Source of the DNA: Didymella arachidicola
Lineage: Eukaryota; Ascomycota; Dothideomycetes; Pleosporales; Didymellaceae
Assembly: GCA_016630955.3 (NCBI GenBank)
Contig: CM049999.1
Coordinates: 1,399,629 to 1,463,628, forward strand
Direction: 5' to 3'
Length of the DNA stretch: 64,000 bases
How positions within the stretch are numbered: position 1 is the stretch's first letter; every line of letters begins with the position of its first letter. The notes beneath the pieces are model-generated. The model made no database searches. It was given only the letters and a program-made list of their open reading frames with translations, and had not been told where the DNA came from. The position numbers and the translations under genes were made by a program. Positions 1 through 11,879 of the stretch are shown piece after piece.

Positions 1-889
1 TCACTCGCAGGGGATCTGCCATAGGGACATCAAGCCACAGAACTTGCTTCTGGATCCAGCATCTGGCATTCTGAAGCTGTGCGATTTTGGCAGCGCGAAA
101 ATTCTGGTCGAGAACGAGCCCAACGTTTCCTACATTTGCTCTAGATACTACCGCGCACCCGAGTTGATCTTCGGAGCAACAAACTACACTACGAAGATCG
201 GTACGTCATGTGGCCCTTGCGCGTACGGTGACAAACTAACACGTGCAATCCAGATGTCTGGTCGACTGGCTGTGTCATGGCTGAGCTCATGCTGGGACAA
301 CCGCTGTTCCCCGGTGAGTCTGGTATCGACCAGCTCGTCGAGATCATCAAGGTGCTGGGCACACCTACACGAGACCAGATCCGCACCATGAACCCCAACT
401 ACATGGAGCACAAGTTCCCCCAGATCAAGCCGCATCCGTTCAACAAGGTTCGCGAAATAATCTGTTCAATCAGCCCCCAGTCTAACGTTTCCGCAGGTTT
501 TCCGCAAAGCCGACCCCAGCGCTATCGATCTGATCTCCAAGTTATTGGAATACACACCGACACAGCGACTTTCCGCCATCGATGCCATGGTGCACCCATT
601 CTTCGATGAGCTGAGGGATCCCAATACGCGTCTGCCTGACTCGCGCCACCCCAACGGCGCTGTGCGAGATCTGCCTGCCCTATACAACTTCAACCACCAC
701 GGTAAGCATTCCGTTGCAAGTCTGAAAGCCTACAACTGATCACCGTCAGAACTCTCGATCGCACCGCACCTCAACCAACAACTGGTCCCTCACCACATTC
801 GCGCCACGTTGGCCTCTCGTGGCTTAGACTTTGAGTCTCCCGACTTCAAGCCGTTAACGAAGGACCAGATGATGGCGAGACTAGATTAA
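1..889 (+). CDS. GSK3: GSK-3 family Ser/Thr protein kinase, 3' part (5' end outside window)
   Basis: This is the C-terminal part of a glycogen synthase kinase-3 type kinase (shaggy/Rim11/Mck1 family), a cytosolic and nuclear signalling kinase. The window opens inside the catalytic loop: HRDIKPQN is readable from base 2 onward, then DFG (in LCDFGSAK), the activation-loop stretch VSYICSRYYRAPELIFG with the family's regulatory tyrosine, and DVWSTGCVMAELMLGQPLFPGE. I infer four exons, 1-200, 254-447, 497-701 and 750-889, joined by GT-AG introns of 53, 49 and 48 bp. Splicing restores TKIDVWS and FNKVFRK across the first two junctions. The end is the typical GSK-3 tail with HPFFDELRDP and a TAA at 887-889. 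No damage is visible. The family assignment is very secure; which paralogue it is cannot be told without the N-terminus. Confidence 0.95.
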
Positions 890-2949
890 GAGTCTTTGCA
901 TCTCTCACGCGACACGATACCATTTTGATTATGCGGCCTGGCCTCGATCATCTCAGCTCACGAGCCCAGAGCACAACATGAAGCCTCGCAAGGCGTCGGT
1001 TTTCGAGTGTTAGAGCTCACACGTGTACACCCTTACCTGCAATATCTGAGCGAGTCTGTAATGATACCGACATTTACAAAGAACGGTTTGCTCTGCTTTC
1101 CCTTCTGGCTGCCCGTCCATGCAAACCCACGGGCCGGCTCCGTAGATGTTTTTCTTTCTTCCATGTTATTTGAGACGACGGGCCAACGCAGGTAGCTTCA
1201 AAAACGAAGGGATGGGGAGTTTGAGACAAAAGTCATGGAAGAGTCGCTGGCGAACATCTTAGGATGGTATTCGGATCTTGGAGGGTTTCACGGCAACCTG
1301 GCGTAGGCTGCATTGCGTCTCTTGTTTTGCATGCAGGAGTCTTCTCATTGGAGGGTGTTTGCGGTGGCTGCGTGCGAGTGGAGGATGTCTGGTACCTCCA
1401 CCCCGATTTTGCTGGGTGGTTTGCTAGACTAACCCTCGACGCTTTGCTTACGGACGGTTTCTCGATGGACTGTGCAACGCTCGGCTAATTGCTTGGACTC
1501 TGTGGGCATCGAAGGGGGTTCCTCGTTTTTATGTACTACCGGAGAGTGCATACATTCGCGTGTCACGACGCAGTCCTCAGCGCTATACTAGTCTCTCCAA
1601 AGCTGGCTTTCCTCACTTAAATTTCCACTTGAGCACCGTTTCGTTTCTATGATTTGGTTTTAATATGGCATTGACTGATATCTAGCTATTCAACTGTTCG
1701 TACGAGCGATAATGCGGCAACGCCTATGCTAGACTACTCGCGCTGCGAAGCTTTACGTGTCATGGCTCTGAGCGATAACCTCCTGCTTGTAACGTGAAGG
1801 CGAGACGGTTTGTTTTCTCGCCTTGACCTCTGGCAGGCCACAGACGACTAGTCTAGATCTAACTTTACCTAGTATAGACTAACCTTGAGAGGTTGTGGGA
1901 CGAAGCTTTCTTGTACTAAGTCTGGCAGATTAGTACTATTCCTCCACCATACTCGACTCGTCTTCGCAGCTCGCAAGATCTACCCCCGCACGCTAACATA
2001 GCATACACGGAAGTCCCTCTCCTAGAAACGCTATTTCCGTCGCTCTTTTCTATCTGGGAGAAACCACTGAGGCAGCCGCCAATAGATGTCAACATTCGTT
2101 CGCTGAGTTGCAAATGCAGTGTAAGTGCGAAAAACAAAAACACAAAACACAGCTGCAACTGCGTCCTCCTCGTCTGCGAACGCCGACTATAGATTTGGAT
2201 GGATTTTCTGCTGCTTGTCTGCAGTGCGTATTCCGTTGGGGTGGGTGCATGAATATTGGGGATAAGATCAGTTGGATATCGCTTAAAAGGGGGGTTGAGT
2301 TTGGAGTACTAGTACGAGCTGAGCAGTAAGAGGAAATGAGATTCAAGCGCTTGCCGTGCAGTACGGTGATATCAACAACATCTCCATTAATTAATCTTTC
2401 TCTTTTCAATTAAAGATATTGGCTATTGTAGTACTAGTACAAGCTGAGAACAGCACCTCACTTCATCAATCTTTCTCTTATCAATCAAAGATGCTGGCTG
2501 GCCTGGATGTAAACTCTCTCTTACGCCGGAGGCGATGCAATAAATCTAGCTAGTTAAGATGTGCTTCGGCGAGGGGATCGCTCGTGCGCAGCATCTTCTA
2601 TAAAAAAGCACAAAATGCATATCTGCAGCAGACAAAGCAGCCCTAAGAACTTCTCGAGCTTCTGCTAGCACTCTGCAGCATTGAGAAGTCTGTGGGATTG
2701 GCGGTGTTGGTCGAGTTTTTCGCATGTGGTACATGTGCACGAATGAGGCTGACGATAGAGGCCTTGGACCAGCTTTGGTTCTTCTTATCATCGGGGCAAA
2801 ATACTGTGTTTGTTGCTAAACTTAGTCTTGCTGGTGTTGAGTATCCGTGCCAATTGTGATTCTAACCAGAGTGATTGATAGCAGTATCATAAGTCTGGAC
2901 GCGAGCGTTGTGCAAAGAATTCGGGAGATAGCGTAGTATATGAGACTTC
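890..2949. other. Intergenic region, no gene recognised
   Basis: About 2 kb between the convergent kinase and HET genes. Short ORFs occur on both strands but show no family motif and no intron-linked extension. The left part probably contains the kinase 3' UTR. The only structure seen is a degenerate duplication near 2303-2500, listed separately. Confidence 0.6.
2303..2500. repeat. Degenerate duplicated intergenic segment
   Basis: AGTACTAGTACRAGCTGAG occurs at about 2305-2323 and again at about 2430-2447. AATCTTTCTCTTWTCAATYAAAGATRYTGGC-like sequence occurs near 2393 and again near 2467. The spacings differ (about 125 and 74 bp), so this is an imperfect local duplication with an indel, not a clean tandem array. 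Function unknown. Confidence 0.5.
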
Positions 2950-5244
2950 CTAGCCCAGAACTAGATCTACAGGCTTGGGTGCTAAATCGTCCCACAACAC
3001 TTTTTTCACGTACCCAACACCTTGTCGGAAAGCGACTCCTGACTCCCATTTGACCCACAGCACGCCATAGTGTTCATCGTAATCCGCTTTCTGAGTCTTG
3101 AAATTGACTTTAGGAAACCTGCGAAGACAGACTGCTACTAGCTCCAGTAATTTCTCGTCTGCTGGGAATTTATTCAGAATTGGTCCGTCTGGCGTTCTCC
3201 ACGACCCCGTGGTGATTGCACTTGGGAATTTGGAAGCTTGCTCATCAGTCGGTACTTGCAGCGAACCGCATCGCCTTCCGTGTTTGTCATGCAAGGTCAG
3301 ATGCGCATCGTACATTACACCCTTTGGCCCCATGTCTTCAGTGACAGCCGCAAGCCACAGTCGCTTCGTTTGGCACGAGATGTACCGGTTCTCTACGTGA
3401 TTTGGGGATTTGGGTTTCTGAGGAATGTAGCATGGAAGCGGCTTCCAGTAAAATCTGCCTGGAAAATTGCAATGTTCGTAGACATAGTCACCGTCGACTC
3501 CTGGGGGTGGAATACAGACCACTCTGTTCTCACCTCCATGCTGAGATGGAACATACCTCGTCCGTTTCCACTCACTGGCATCGTAGGTTTTCAACTGAGG
3601 TGCGATTGATTCCTTCTTGTCTGCGACTGGGCTGCTATGACAAAACCACTGCGTTATTGGAATTGTTGCAATGTCGCGCCCCGAGGTAGAAATGGACAGG
3701 TCTGTGATAGAGTATTGGGCCTCATCTCCGAGGAGGACGATGGGATAGCCTTTCCAGCCAATCCAAGACCAAGATGGGAGGAATGCATTGGGCAGGGCTG
3801 AGCGGGTCTGAGCGGATACCTGCCTGCGCCGCAGACCCGGCATCTTGGGACCACCTACCATCTGCTTTCCGAAATAGCATTGCCACATCAACGCCGCATC
3901 GAAAGAAGCTTTGGGCAGACCGAACAGAAATCCTTCGTTGAACGCTCGCTCAGTGTAGGTAAGAAGTCCAGTGATGCCTGGGAAGGCATCTTCAGGGTAG
4001 CGTAGGTGTCGGGCATTGTAATCTGTGACAAGCCTGTCCAGCTCCTTGTAGTCGGGCCATCCCGCGTCGATGTTAGGTATCATTGCAGATGGTGCCAACT
4101 CGTTCTGATCATGTTCTTCGTCAAGGTCTGGGCAGTCTTCGTGCCAAGACGCACAGGAGCAATGCCAATGTATCTGTCCCTCCGCAAAGATGAGTCGACG
4201 CCGAGAAAGACCATACTCCTGAAACGTCCAACCACGCCGGAAATATTCCGAAGCGGTCACATCCAATGCTGACACAGTGGGATGGTTTCTGGCCAGGATC
4301 TTGATGTCTTTCTTCCATTCAAAAACATTTTGCAAGCTTCGCGGTCTCGCTTCGGTGCCTAGCAAGCCAGTCCTTGCATCGCCATCAAGAGCAACGATGG
4401 TGAGACTTGCACACGCATAGATGGAACCCATAAGCTGCAGTTGTTCGTTTAGCTTGGCCAGGTTGTCTGGCTCCAGACAAACTGCGTCAACCCATAGGTA
4501 ACGCCCGCCGATGGTTCGAACAGTCTTGATTGCATCACTGATGGTGGGTGCGAGGAGCCCAGCGTGTTTGACAAGTCCGCCAGGAGTTCTGAATTTGGCA
4601 AAAGTCTGTGAGTCCATCTCCTTTTGGCTTGACTCGCCCCATCGATAGCTCAATGCTATAAAATGGGTGATGGCCTCCCCAGGTACGATACAGTCGTCTT
4701 TTGTGTCAATAAGCCAGGCTGGAGACACCGGTGGCAGAGTAGCAGGGCGATGGCACCTCGCTTGGTGCTGTGTCTGACAACGATCTATCCATTGTCTTAC
4801 TACGCTGAGATCAATCCATGGTGAGTCAAGCGAGGCTTGATAACCGAGACCTGGCACGCCACTAGAGAGAAGTTCGTAGCTTCTTTGTGGGCGACTTTTG
4901 TTGTCAAGTGCGTCTATCCATGGAATACCATTGGCCTCCCGTCGCAGACCAAAAGACATGAGATCATAATTGCGGCGAGTTGGATCTGCAGATTTCATAA
5001 GGCTTTGATAGCGATAAAATCTGTCCTCGATCCACTGGAACAACGGCTGGTGGCGCTCGCAACCTTCAAAGACGTCAAAGTCAAAGACTCCGATATTCTT
5101 CTTGAAATCACTCTCGACGAAGAGCTTTTCGAGATGTTTGCAGACTTTGCAAGCCTGATTATCTGCTAGTTCATGATCTGATTCGGCATCGCCGCTTTCA
5201 CTGCCAATTGGTGAACCCTTGGCCATGATAACGGCGGGTGACAA
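2950..5244 (-). CDS. HET-domain (heterokaryon incompatibility) protein, intact
   Basis: A single uninterrupted ORF of 764 residues on the minus strand. The HET domain (PF06985 family) starts near residue 190 with FIALSYRWGESS, the family's ALSYxWG signature. It continues through YLWVDAVCLEPDN, the MGSIYACASLTIVALDG block, and RGWTFQEYGLSRRRLIF near residue 335, the WTxQE signature. The first ~190 residues include a CKVCKHLEKLF motif, and the C-terminal ~400 residues contain WSWIGWKG, common in long HET proteins. HET proteins trigger incompatibility or cell-death responses when genetically different hyphae fuse. An in-frame second Met lies six codons downstream (MAKGSPIG) and could be the real start. 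No introns are needed. Downstream lies the second, broken HET gene at 8142-10217. The specific allele or partner is unknown. Confidence 0.9.
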   Translation of the reverse strand: MSPAVIMAKGSPIGSESGDAESDHELADNQACKVCKHLEKLFVESDFKKNIGVFDFDVFEGCERHQPLFQWIEDRFYRYQSLMKSADPTRRNYDLMSFGLRREANGIPWIDALDNKSRPQRSYELLSSGVPGLGYQASLDSPWIDLSVVRQWIDRCQTQHQARCHRPATLPPVSPAWLIDTKDDCIVPGEAITHFIALSYRWGESSQKEMDSQTFAKFRTPGGLVKHAGLLAPTISDAIKTVRTIGGRYLWVDAVCLEPDNLAKLNEQLQLMGSIYACASLTIVALDGDARTGLLGTEARPRSLQNVFEWKKDIKILARNHPTVSALDVTASEYFRRGWTFQEYGLSRRRLIFAEGQIHWHCSCASWHEDCPDLDEEHDQNELAPSAMIPNIDAGWPDYKELDRLVTDYNARHLRYPEDAFPGITGLLTYTERAFNEGFLFGLPKASFDAALMWQCYFGKQMVGGPKMPGLRRRQVSAQTRSALPNAFLPSWSWIGWKGYPIVLLGDEAQYSITDLSISTSGRDIATIPITQWFCHSSPVADKKESIAPQLKTYDASEWKRTRYVPSQHGGENRVVCIPPPGVDGDYVYEHCNFPGRFYWKPLPCYIPQKPKSPNHVENRYISCQTKRLWLAAVTEDMGPKGVMYDAHLTLHDKHGRRCGSLQVPTDEQASKFPSAITTGSWRTPDGPILNKFPADEKLLELVAVCLRRFPKVNFKTQKADYDEHYGVLWVKWESGVAFRQGVGYVKKVLWDDLAPKPVDLVLG

Positions 5245-5635
5245 CTCCCAATTGAAGCTTCAAGGACAGGTCCAAGGGTGCATTCTATGTGAGGAAGAGA
5301 GGCAATAACCGCATTCAAGCCGTTGCTTTCTGTTTTGGACCCACTGGGGGAATTCCCCCTTTAAAGTGCAGATCTCGATGTTGCTTTGCTGACGTTAGCT
5401 TGCATATCACCCCGCATACTGCAGCACATGTAACGTGGCATGCTATCTGCCTAACAATCCCTTCCACTCGTATACATTGAACTACTGCCCAGCCGAGATG
5501 ACCAATAGCGATCTCACGTGCGGATACTAATCTCACGTGCTTCGCCAACACCCGGACGCGAGCTACAGAAGGTATGCAATTAATGTGTTCTTTGACGAGC
5601 GTGCTCCAGCCAGTGTCTCTGAAAATTGAGACAGC
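5245..5635. other. Intergenic spacer, nothing recognised
   Basis: 391 bp between the start of the HET gene and the 3' end of the cysteine-rich surface-protein gene. It must hold the HET promoter. TCACGTGC occurs twice near 5515-5540, but I see no other distinctive element. Confidence 0.5.
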
Positions 5636-6812
5636 TCAAAGCAACACCATGAATATTGCACTCATCACCGCAAGTACAAGAAAGCTTATCTGTACAACAA
5701 TCGAACCCGCCGCACTCGCACCGCCTCCGGCAGCCGGAGCACTCGAGCTTGCTGCAGTCCTTGTAGAAGTCCTCGAGCTCGAAGAAGTCCTTGCAGCTGT
5801 AGCTCCCAGAGTGGTGCTATGATCCCCTGGCGAGTCCAGGTTAATGTCCTGCGAAGTCGGTCCGGCCACCGCCGAACTCCCCAGTTCTGTATCCAAAGCT
5901 GTTGTCGTTGTGGCAGTCGGACTTGGACTAGCATCAAGGAAGGTCGCAAGCGTCGTCGCCTCCGCAGGTGTTGAGAATGTGAGGGTCTTGCTTAAATCAG
6001 CGAAGAGAGCCGAGGCCTGACGGTCGTCGTTGGCCGTCGTAGTATATATCGTCGTGTAGGTCGTCATTGTGTACGTGACGGTACTGCGAGCCTGGAAGAT
6101 GGTCCAGTAGTAGCTGTAGTATCTCCATCTGACTGTCCAGTAGTACGTCGTGAAAGTGTCCACTGTGACCTGCGTCGTGCGCGGCGGCTGTGTGATCGTC
6201 GCTGGTGATGCTGCCCGTGTGGTTGTCCTGGCGAAGGAAGTGCTACCGCCTGTCACGACTGCTGTGCATTGCAGGTCGGTACAGCAGACCCCTCTGCCAT
6301 CGTACAGAACGCACATGTTACCAGCCTCGCAGTAGTTGCCGCCGCGGCAGCAGGACGCGCCTTCAGGCATACACTTGTTCTCACAGCAGGTCAGACCCGC
6401 CCCACAAGGCCCGCCGGGACAGCAGGTCTTTCCCGGCTCAAGACAGTATCCGTATCCGCAGCACTTATTGCTGCTGGGACAGCATCCGCCTAGATCTGTT
6501 GGATGGTCAGTGGAGATGTCATGTGTTGGCTTGAAGGAAGAACTCACTCGAGCAGTAGCCGTACCCAGCATTACACTGCTGGCGAGCGTAAAGCTCCGCG
6601 CTTCGGTCCCTTAATTGTGGTTGTGTATCGTTCTTCTCCACGCCTTGGGAAGATTCAAGGAAAGTGGCCGGTTCTCCTAACAAAAACACGCCTTCTTTGC
6701 TGAAATCTGCCTCGTTCCAGTCAACCCCGAAGTCTGCACGGCTATTGGCTCCGATTTTAGCCCCCACGAGACCTAGGACCGCAATGGCTGGGAAAAGACG
6801 GTGCGCTCGCAT
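5636..6812 (-). CDS. Cysteine-rich, Ser/Thr-rich secreted protein with probable GPI anchor
   Basis: I infer two exons, 6812-6548 and 6495-5636, separated by a 52-bp GT-AG intron (6496-6547). Together they give 374 residues in frame. The N-terminus is a clear signal peptide (MRAHRLFPAIAVLGLVGA). After ~60 variable residues comes a cysteine-rich module with many CC pairs, from CNAGYGYC through GGCCPSSNKCCGYGYC, PGKTCCPGG, LTCCENKC and ASCCRGGNYC to GVCCTDLQC. A long Ser/Thr-rich stalk follows, including a Tyr/Thr-rich YYWTVRWRYYSYYWT segment. The end is SSSAPAAGGGASAAG followed by a hydrophobic tail (VVQISFLVLAVMSAIFMVLL), typical of GPI-anchored fungal wall proteins. The cysteine spacing resembles granulin-like or chitin-binding surface modules, but I cannot name the family. 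The role is likely at the cell wall or surface. Confidence 0.8.
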
Positions 6813-8141
6813 CTTGAGAATCAGCGGAGGATCGCTGTAGGTAGCGGAGGGTGCGAAAGGGCATCAGCGTCGCTGCTGATCAGGCTGCTCATATGTACCG
6901 CTTCATTCAAGTCGCCGAATAGCCCTACTGATTTAGAGTCTTGCTGGGTAGCTCCTTGGGATCTACAAGCCTCTGCACGCCCGCACGTAGCATGCAAGCT
7001 TGCCACCCGGTCACCTTGTCGTGGCCTAGCTCTCAGCCTTGAGGAGCCGTACCTCGCATTCACAACTGAAAAGCGAAACATCGGAGAAGATCCCTGAACC
7101 GATCGTCTACACAGGGACGGCTGGAAGCGAAGACGATACCCGGAATAGTATGGGGCGCACCAGTGAGCTACGCTACCGCAGGGCCCCGCGGGCTAGGGTC
7201 CTGTTGTTGTTCAGCTGCCAAGGAACGTGAGCGATGCGGGCGAATGACATGTCTTTGGTAGATGAAGTGGCGGGAAGGCTAAGCGAGAATTTGGGGGCCA
7301 AGTAGAGTGCTGGAAGACGTCAACTAATTGACAAAACTTGAGATAGAGACGATTGAGAATAGGTATAGGAGCTCCACCTTGATAGTGTATGTACAACAGA
7401 CGTAGCTGACACCGGGCGTGGAGACTGCGCATAAAAAAGTATTTGTTCTCGATAAAGCAATTATTTCATTGTCCTTCACTGCAACTCAACCTGAATCCAT
7501 GGGATTGTTTGCTGCTAATCTTTCATTTAAGCCCTTCCATGAGATCGGAACTTGCGTGTGGGTTTGCGGTCAGAGCAGAGTGGTACCAGGGGCCGTCAAC
7601 ACACCGTGCGCACGAGTTCGAAAGCTGCCCAAGAGTCGCCCTAGCTGGCTTCTGGCATCCATATCATCCTGGTGTTGCACATATTATCATTCGAGATGCG
7701 CAATCGCTATCCTGACTTTAAAGGGTGCATGTTCGAGGTTCAAGAGCGCATGCCTCGATTCTTAGACTTAGGCCCGTTGCGCTCCATTCAACTTTACATT
7801 CTTCTAGTCCATTTCTTTACTCTTCGATGAGATGCGACCAAGCTCACTGTCGCTTGGTGCGGGAATCAGCGCCAGTGAGATCAACAAGAGTGAGTGCGAG
7901 GTGGGCTTGATCAGGTCTTTTGTTCGATCAGCGGACAGGGTTGTCAGTCACTACAGACAATCTTTTAGACGCTTTTATTGAGTCTTCGTCTACCTAAGGC
8001 CAAATTCCACAGAGCTGATCATGCTGCCACTACCTTATCCAGCCAAGAAAGCAGGCACTGTGGCTGCGTTAGCTTTTAGTGACAGCGAATGGTAGCGAGG
8101 CGCAGCTGAGAAACGTTATAATCTTAATATAACCCCGCTAT
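6813..8141. other. Intergenic region, no gene recognised
   Basis: About 1.3 kb. Small ORFs are present but carry no motifs and no plausible splice extensions. I looked for tRNA A/B boxes and found nothing convincing. It contains the upstream region of the surface-protein gene. Confidence 0.5.
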
Positions 8142-10217
8142 CGCAATGTCTACTTACCACTCCAACTGCCTCAGTTGGCAATCCAATAAACTCGAGAAGT
8201 GGATCCACGAGCGCAGTATGATCCCTTTTACATTGCACTAGACCCTTGTGGGGAAGAAATCCGCCTTCTCGAAATCGTATCAATCGAGCCGGTAGTCTGC
8301 AAACTTTCCGTTTAGTCTCTTCTCGATAATCTGGAGTTCTCTGCACTGTCCTACACATGGGGCGACGCGAGTGTTACCGAGCCTATCATCGTCGAAGAAA
8401 CCTCTGTCACCGTGACGACGAGTCTCACTCACGCCTTAAAAGCCGTCTACTTCCAATGGATGGAAGGCTGCTGTTCCATTGACGACACTGCTCGCAGAAT
8501 CTGGGTTGATGCGCTTTGCATTAACCAGCGAGACGTTCAAGAGAAGAACTCCCAAATTCCGCTGATGCACAAGATCTATACAAGTGCGCAACGGACATTC
8601 TGCTGGGTTGGCTTGCCGACATCGGAGCTGTCTGGTGCATTCGACGCCTTCACAGACTTGATTAAGGAATTTGTTTCCAAGTCGGAAGATCATAACGGAG
8701 GTGAGGATCTGATGCAAAGTATCGACATCGACCTTGTGGCTGTAATACCTCGCATGAGTCATCTGTTCTACAGTCAGTATTGGACGCGTGTGTGGATTAT
8801 GCAAGAGGTCGTTTTGAGTAAAGAGGCTTTGCTAGTATCGGGCACAAGGGCTCTTTCTCTGGCGGCAATCAGCTTTGTGAACAAATGGTTGGAGGTGTAT
8901 GGTTTGCGACACGATGCAACCAGCACTCCAGCTGCTGGAGATGATAGGACGCTGGCTACTGATGCTACACGTGCTCGGATTCGCGAGTCGAAGTATCTGT
9001 CAATGGCTAAAATTGAGAGTGCAAGATCGTTTGTGGAAATGAGGGCAGCGTATTGGTCAGAGGCGATGGACAACGATTTTTGCCGGACTGGGATGAAGAA
9101 GTACGACAACTTCTCGAATTACGCTGCCACAAATCCAAAGGATCTTGTTTACGGGTTGTTGGCTGTATTCGGAGTCACTCTGGTCGTTGATTATTCACCG
9201 GCGAAGACCGTTGCAGACGTTTACTGCGACTTCGTGGAGAAGTGGCTGTCAATCTGCGGACCAGAAAGCCTAGACGTAGGTGGTGGAGATCTGTGGTTTC
9301 TTGCGCATGCTGGCATCGGCCATGCATGGGAGAACATCCCGGGACTTCCTTCCTGGGCTCCCAATTTCGTCGCGATATCTCAATTCGCCGAAGTTCAGGG
9401 TCGTATCTTGTGCATGGTCAAGGATCACTCTGTCGAAGCCTTTGACCATCATGGCCTCACCCCGACATGCTCAGCGAACAGCCTAAACTGTGCTGCGATG
9501 ATCATTGATCAAGTTGCAGATATTGGGCCACCTATCACCAGATATACTGGATTCCAAGACGCCTCTGCCCAATGGATACAGTGGGTTGTTGAGGCATTGG
9601 TGCGGTCAACTATTTACACAGATTCTCAACGTCACCGTGTATTTGGTTTGCTGGAAGCGATCGTTCATACGAACAAGTACTTGGAGAGAGTGAGGCCTAA
9701 GTCCACGCAGGATTTGGCGAGCTTGATTACATACGGTTATCCGCAGCTCGTCCACTGGTTTCTTCTCCTTTTTTATGAAGCTTAGAAAGTCAAGTACCAT
9801 GATGACGACCAGCACGCTTTCTATGCTGCGTTTCGCACGCATCACGTCTGGGAGAGCAATGAACTCGACCCTGAAGAGTTGGCTCGTTGGCAAGTCATGC
9901 GTGCAACGCCGGAGCTCAGAAATAATATGCTGGAACAAGGCCAGACGATCTACAATTGGATCGCGGCCGTACGAAGGATGTCTGACCTACGACCGTTCGA
10001 AACAAAGGAGGGCCATTTTGGACTTTGCCCACCGTTGACAGAGAAGGGTGATGCTATTGCCGTGTTGTGCGGGTGCTCAAATCCGGTTGTATTGCGGAAG
10101 ATAGGCAATCAATACTCTAACGTTGGGGTCTGCTATGTGGCAGAGTATATGGATGACGGAAAGAAAAGCGGGTTGAACACTGCGTCGGTTGAAGTAAGGA
10201 AGATTCAGATTGTTTGA
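8142..10217 (+). pseudogene. HET-domain protein, broken by three in-frame stop codons
   Basis: One reading frame carries recognisable HET-protein sequence throughout but is closed by TAA at 8187-8189, TAG at 8313-8315 and TAG at 9783-9785. Before the second stop it reads YIALDPCGEEIRLLEI; after it, LLDNLEFSALSYTWGD, the canonical HET opening. The stop therefore lies inside conserved coding sequence and not in an intron. The body has RRIWVDALCINQRD, MHKIYTSAQRTFCWVG and YWTRVWIMQEVV, all HET hallmarks. After the third stop the same frame continues to a typical HET C-terminus (GLCPPLTEKGDAIAVLCG, then YVAEYMDDG), ending at 10217. All three stops could be CAA/CAG codons changed by C->T. The 5' start is uncertain: an ATG at 8146 is in another frame. 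The longest open piece is 8412-9785, from a non-conserved ATG. Probably a recent pseudogene. Confidence 0.8.
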
Positions 10218-10587
10218 ACTACTTTTACCAGCGTTGTAACAACGTTACGTCCTTGAATAGAAGGACCTGGGTCTGCCCCTGTTCGCATACCATTGTTAGC
10301 GCGGGAAATCTTAAGACAGTGGTGAATCTTGAAAACAGAGGAGGAACACGCTAGCCTTCTAGAGATTGTGACGTAGCATCGCAAAAACAGTCAAGCAGCA
10401 CGTGGTCAAACTTCGCGTCACAACACCACGCCATGAATGCAATGAAAGGTGATTTAGCTCTGGGGGAAAGTTCAGAAGCAAGATGTGCTTCTGGTACTGC
10501 AGGTACAGTCTGCAAGTTTCTCGAAGGACCACCAAATAAGATCTGCAGGTCTCACCAGATGAACAGCTCAGTAAACAAGGACACTGA
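10218..10587. other. Spacer, nothing recognised
   Basis: 370 bp between two pseudogenes. No gene, repeat or RNA recognised. Confidence 0.4.
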
Positions 10588-11261
10588 CGACAATCAGAGA
10601 TACGCAATTGCACATACGATTTTGCCACGGAAAAGCCTGTAGAAGACCCCAAGCAAGAGTTTGTGCCTTCAGAATTGAATGATTGCTTGTTGTACATACG
10701 CAGAGCAGACTGTCGACAACGACAGTACGCTGGTCTGACGCGAGCTTGTCGTCAAGTTCGCTTTGAGTACCTTCCGCTGTACAATGCACAGACTAAGTTT
10801 CATGTACTACTATTCGAGCTCACTCGGTACAATGAGCTCTTTGTCAACCCGCCAGAGGCCAAACAAGAAGACATCACTGCCAACTTGACTGTGCCAGGGC
10901 ACGGAAAGGAGCATAGGGCGATGATCCGAATGGACCCGCTCAGAGCCCTGGCCAAGACAGTACACTCCTTGAATATCCGCTAGGCTATTGACAAGCATCA
11001 GCACCATGAGGGTGTGACACCCATGCTGGATGCCATCCTGAACTTGATAGCCATCCCAGTTTTCGAGATTACGCTGAGCAGTCGGTCAACAGGGTAGAGA
11101 TACACAATACGTTCGACGTGGATTCAACATTGAGAGTCCTCTGGATCAAAAAGAGCAGTTGGCAAGATTGGATGGAGGACTGGCTACAAAAATCTTACGT
11201 TGGTGATGAGGGGGTTTTGGAATCTCTGTTCGACTGGGTGAATAAGGTAGGGCTGCCGTAG
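10588..11261 (+). pseudogene. F-box-like (LPxEIRNxIY) family relic
   Basis: The frame after a TGA at 10585 begins SEIRNCTYDFA, matching the LPxEIRNxIY opening of a large fungal family of F-box-like proteins. It continues with YAGLTRACRQVRFEYLPLYNAQT, the family's typical LTRxCRQVRxExLPLY block. A TAG at 10981-10983 stops the frame, but coding-like sequence resumes (EGVTPMLDAILNLIAIPVFEI). From about 11094 the similarity moves to another frame (VLWIKKSSWQDWMEDWLQKSY) and ends with TAG at 11259-11261. There is no ATG before the conserved opening. So the relic has a missing 5' end, a nonsense codon and a frameshift. The family name rests on motif memory; function of such proteins is mostly unknown. 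Confidence 0.6.
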
Positions 11262-11879
11262 AGGAAGAACCCTACAATGGCATTACGACTTTGCTTCACT
11301 CAAACTCGGAAAAAAACCGTGTTTGTTGTTAAGTCATATCGCTCTGTCTTTAAAGATACCTCGTCGATCTCAATGTAGTCGAGTTCAGCATCAGGCATCT
11401 TTTGCAACCTCCCTCGGTTCCCTTACGCTTGCGCCATGTCCCATCACAAGATCTCACGGCCAGCTAGGCGAGAGATCCCGAGTGTCGTCCTCCATCTCGC
11501 GCAGTTCATACATCTGTTGCGCAGGCTCGATCATTATCTCCGCGTTGAGCACAACACATATTATATGTCTTGCAAAGTCTTTAAGTAGGAAAATGTGTCT
11601 GTGTCCCCAACTAGCTCGCATGTCACGCTTCTCCTAGCTGAGTTTGTATATAATAGAATCGTCTTACGTAATTCTTATGTCTGTACTGCTTTGAGCCTAA
11701 GTCTCGCTAACAAGTCTACTCTGGTATCGAATCTAAGCAAAAATGATCCCCAGAACACGTAGCATAACTCTATGCTCGGTCTGTTGGGCCGCGCTTATCC
11801 TGAATTTGATGTCCCACTACATTGAGGCACCAGCCCTGCGCCTGCTCGCAGCGAAGCTGTGCGGTCGTAGTGCTCGCAT
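11262..11879. other. Spacer, nothing recognised
   Basis: About 620 bp without a recognisable gene. Small plus-strand ORFs (e.g. 11743-11934) lack motifs and codon regularity. Confidence 0.4.

Noticed and set aside
2089..2409. Overlapping small ORFs on both strands between the kinase and HET genes
   Set aside because: No motifs, no splice-linked extension, mutually overlapping; likely chance.
7600..7770. Possible tRNA around GTTCGAG-type boxes
   Set aside because: No matching A box or cloverleaf stems could be built.
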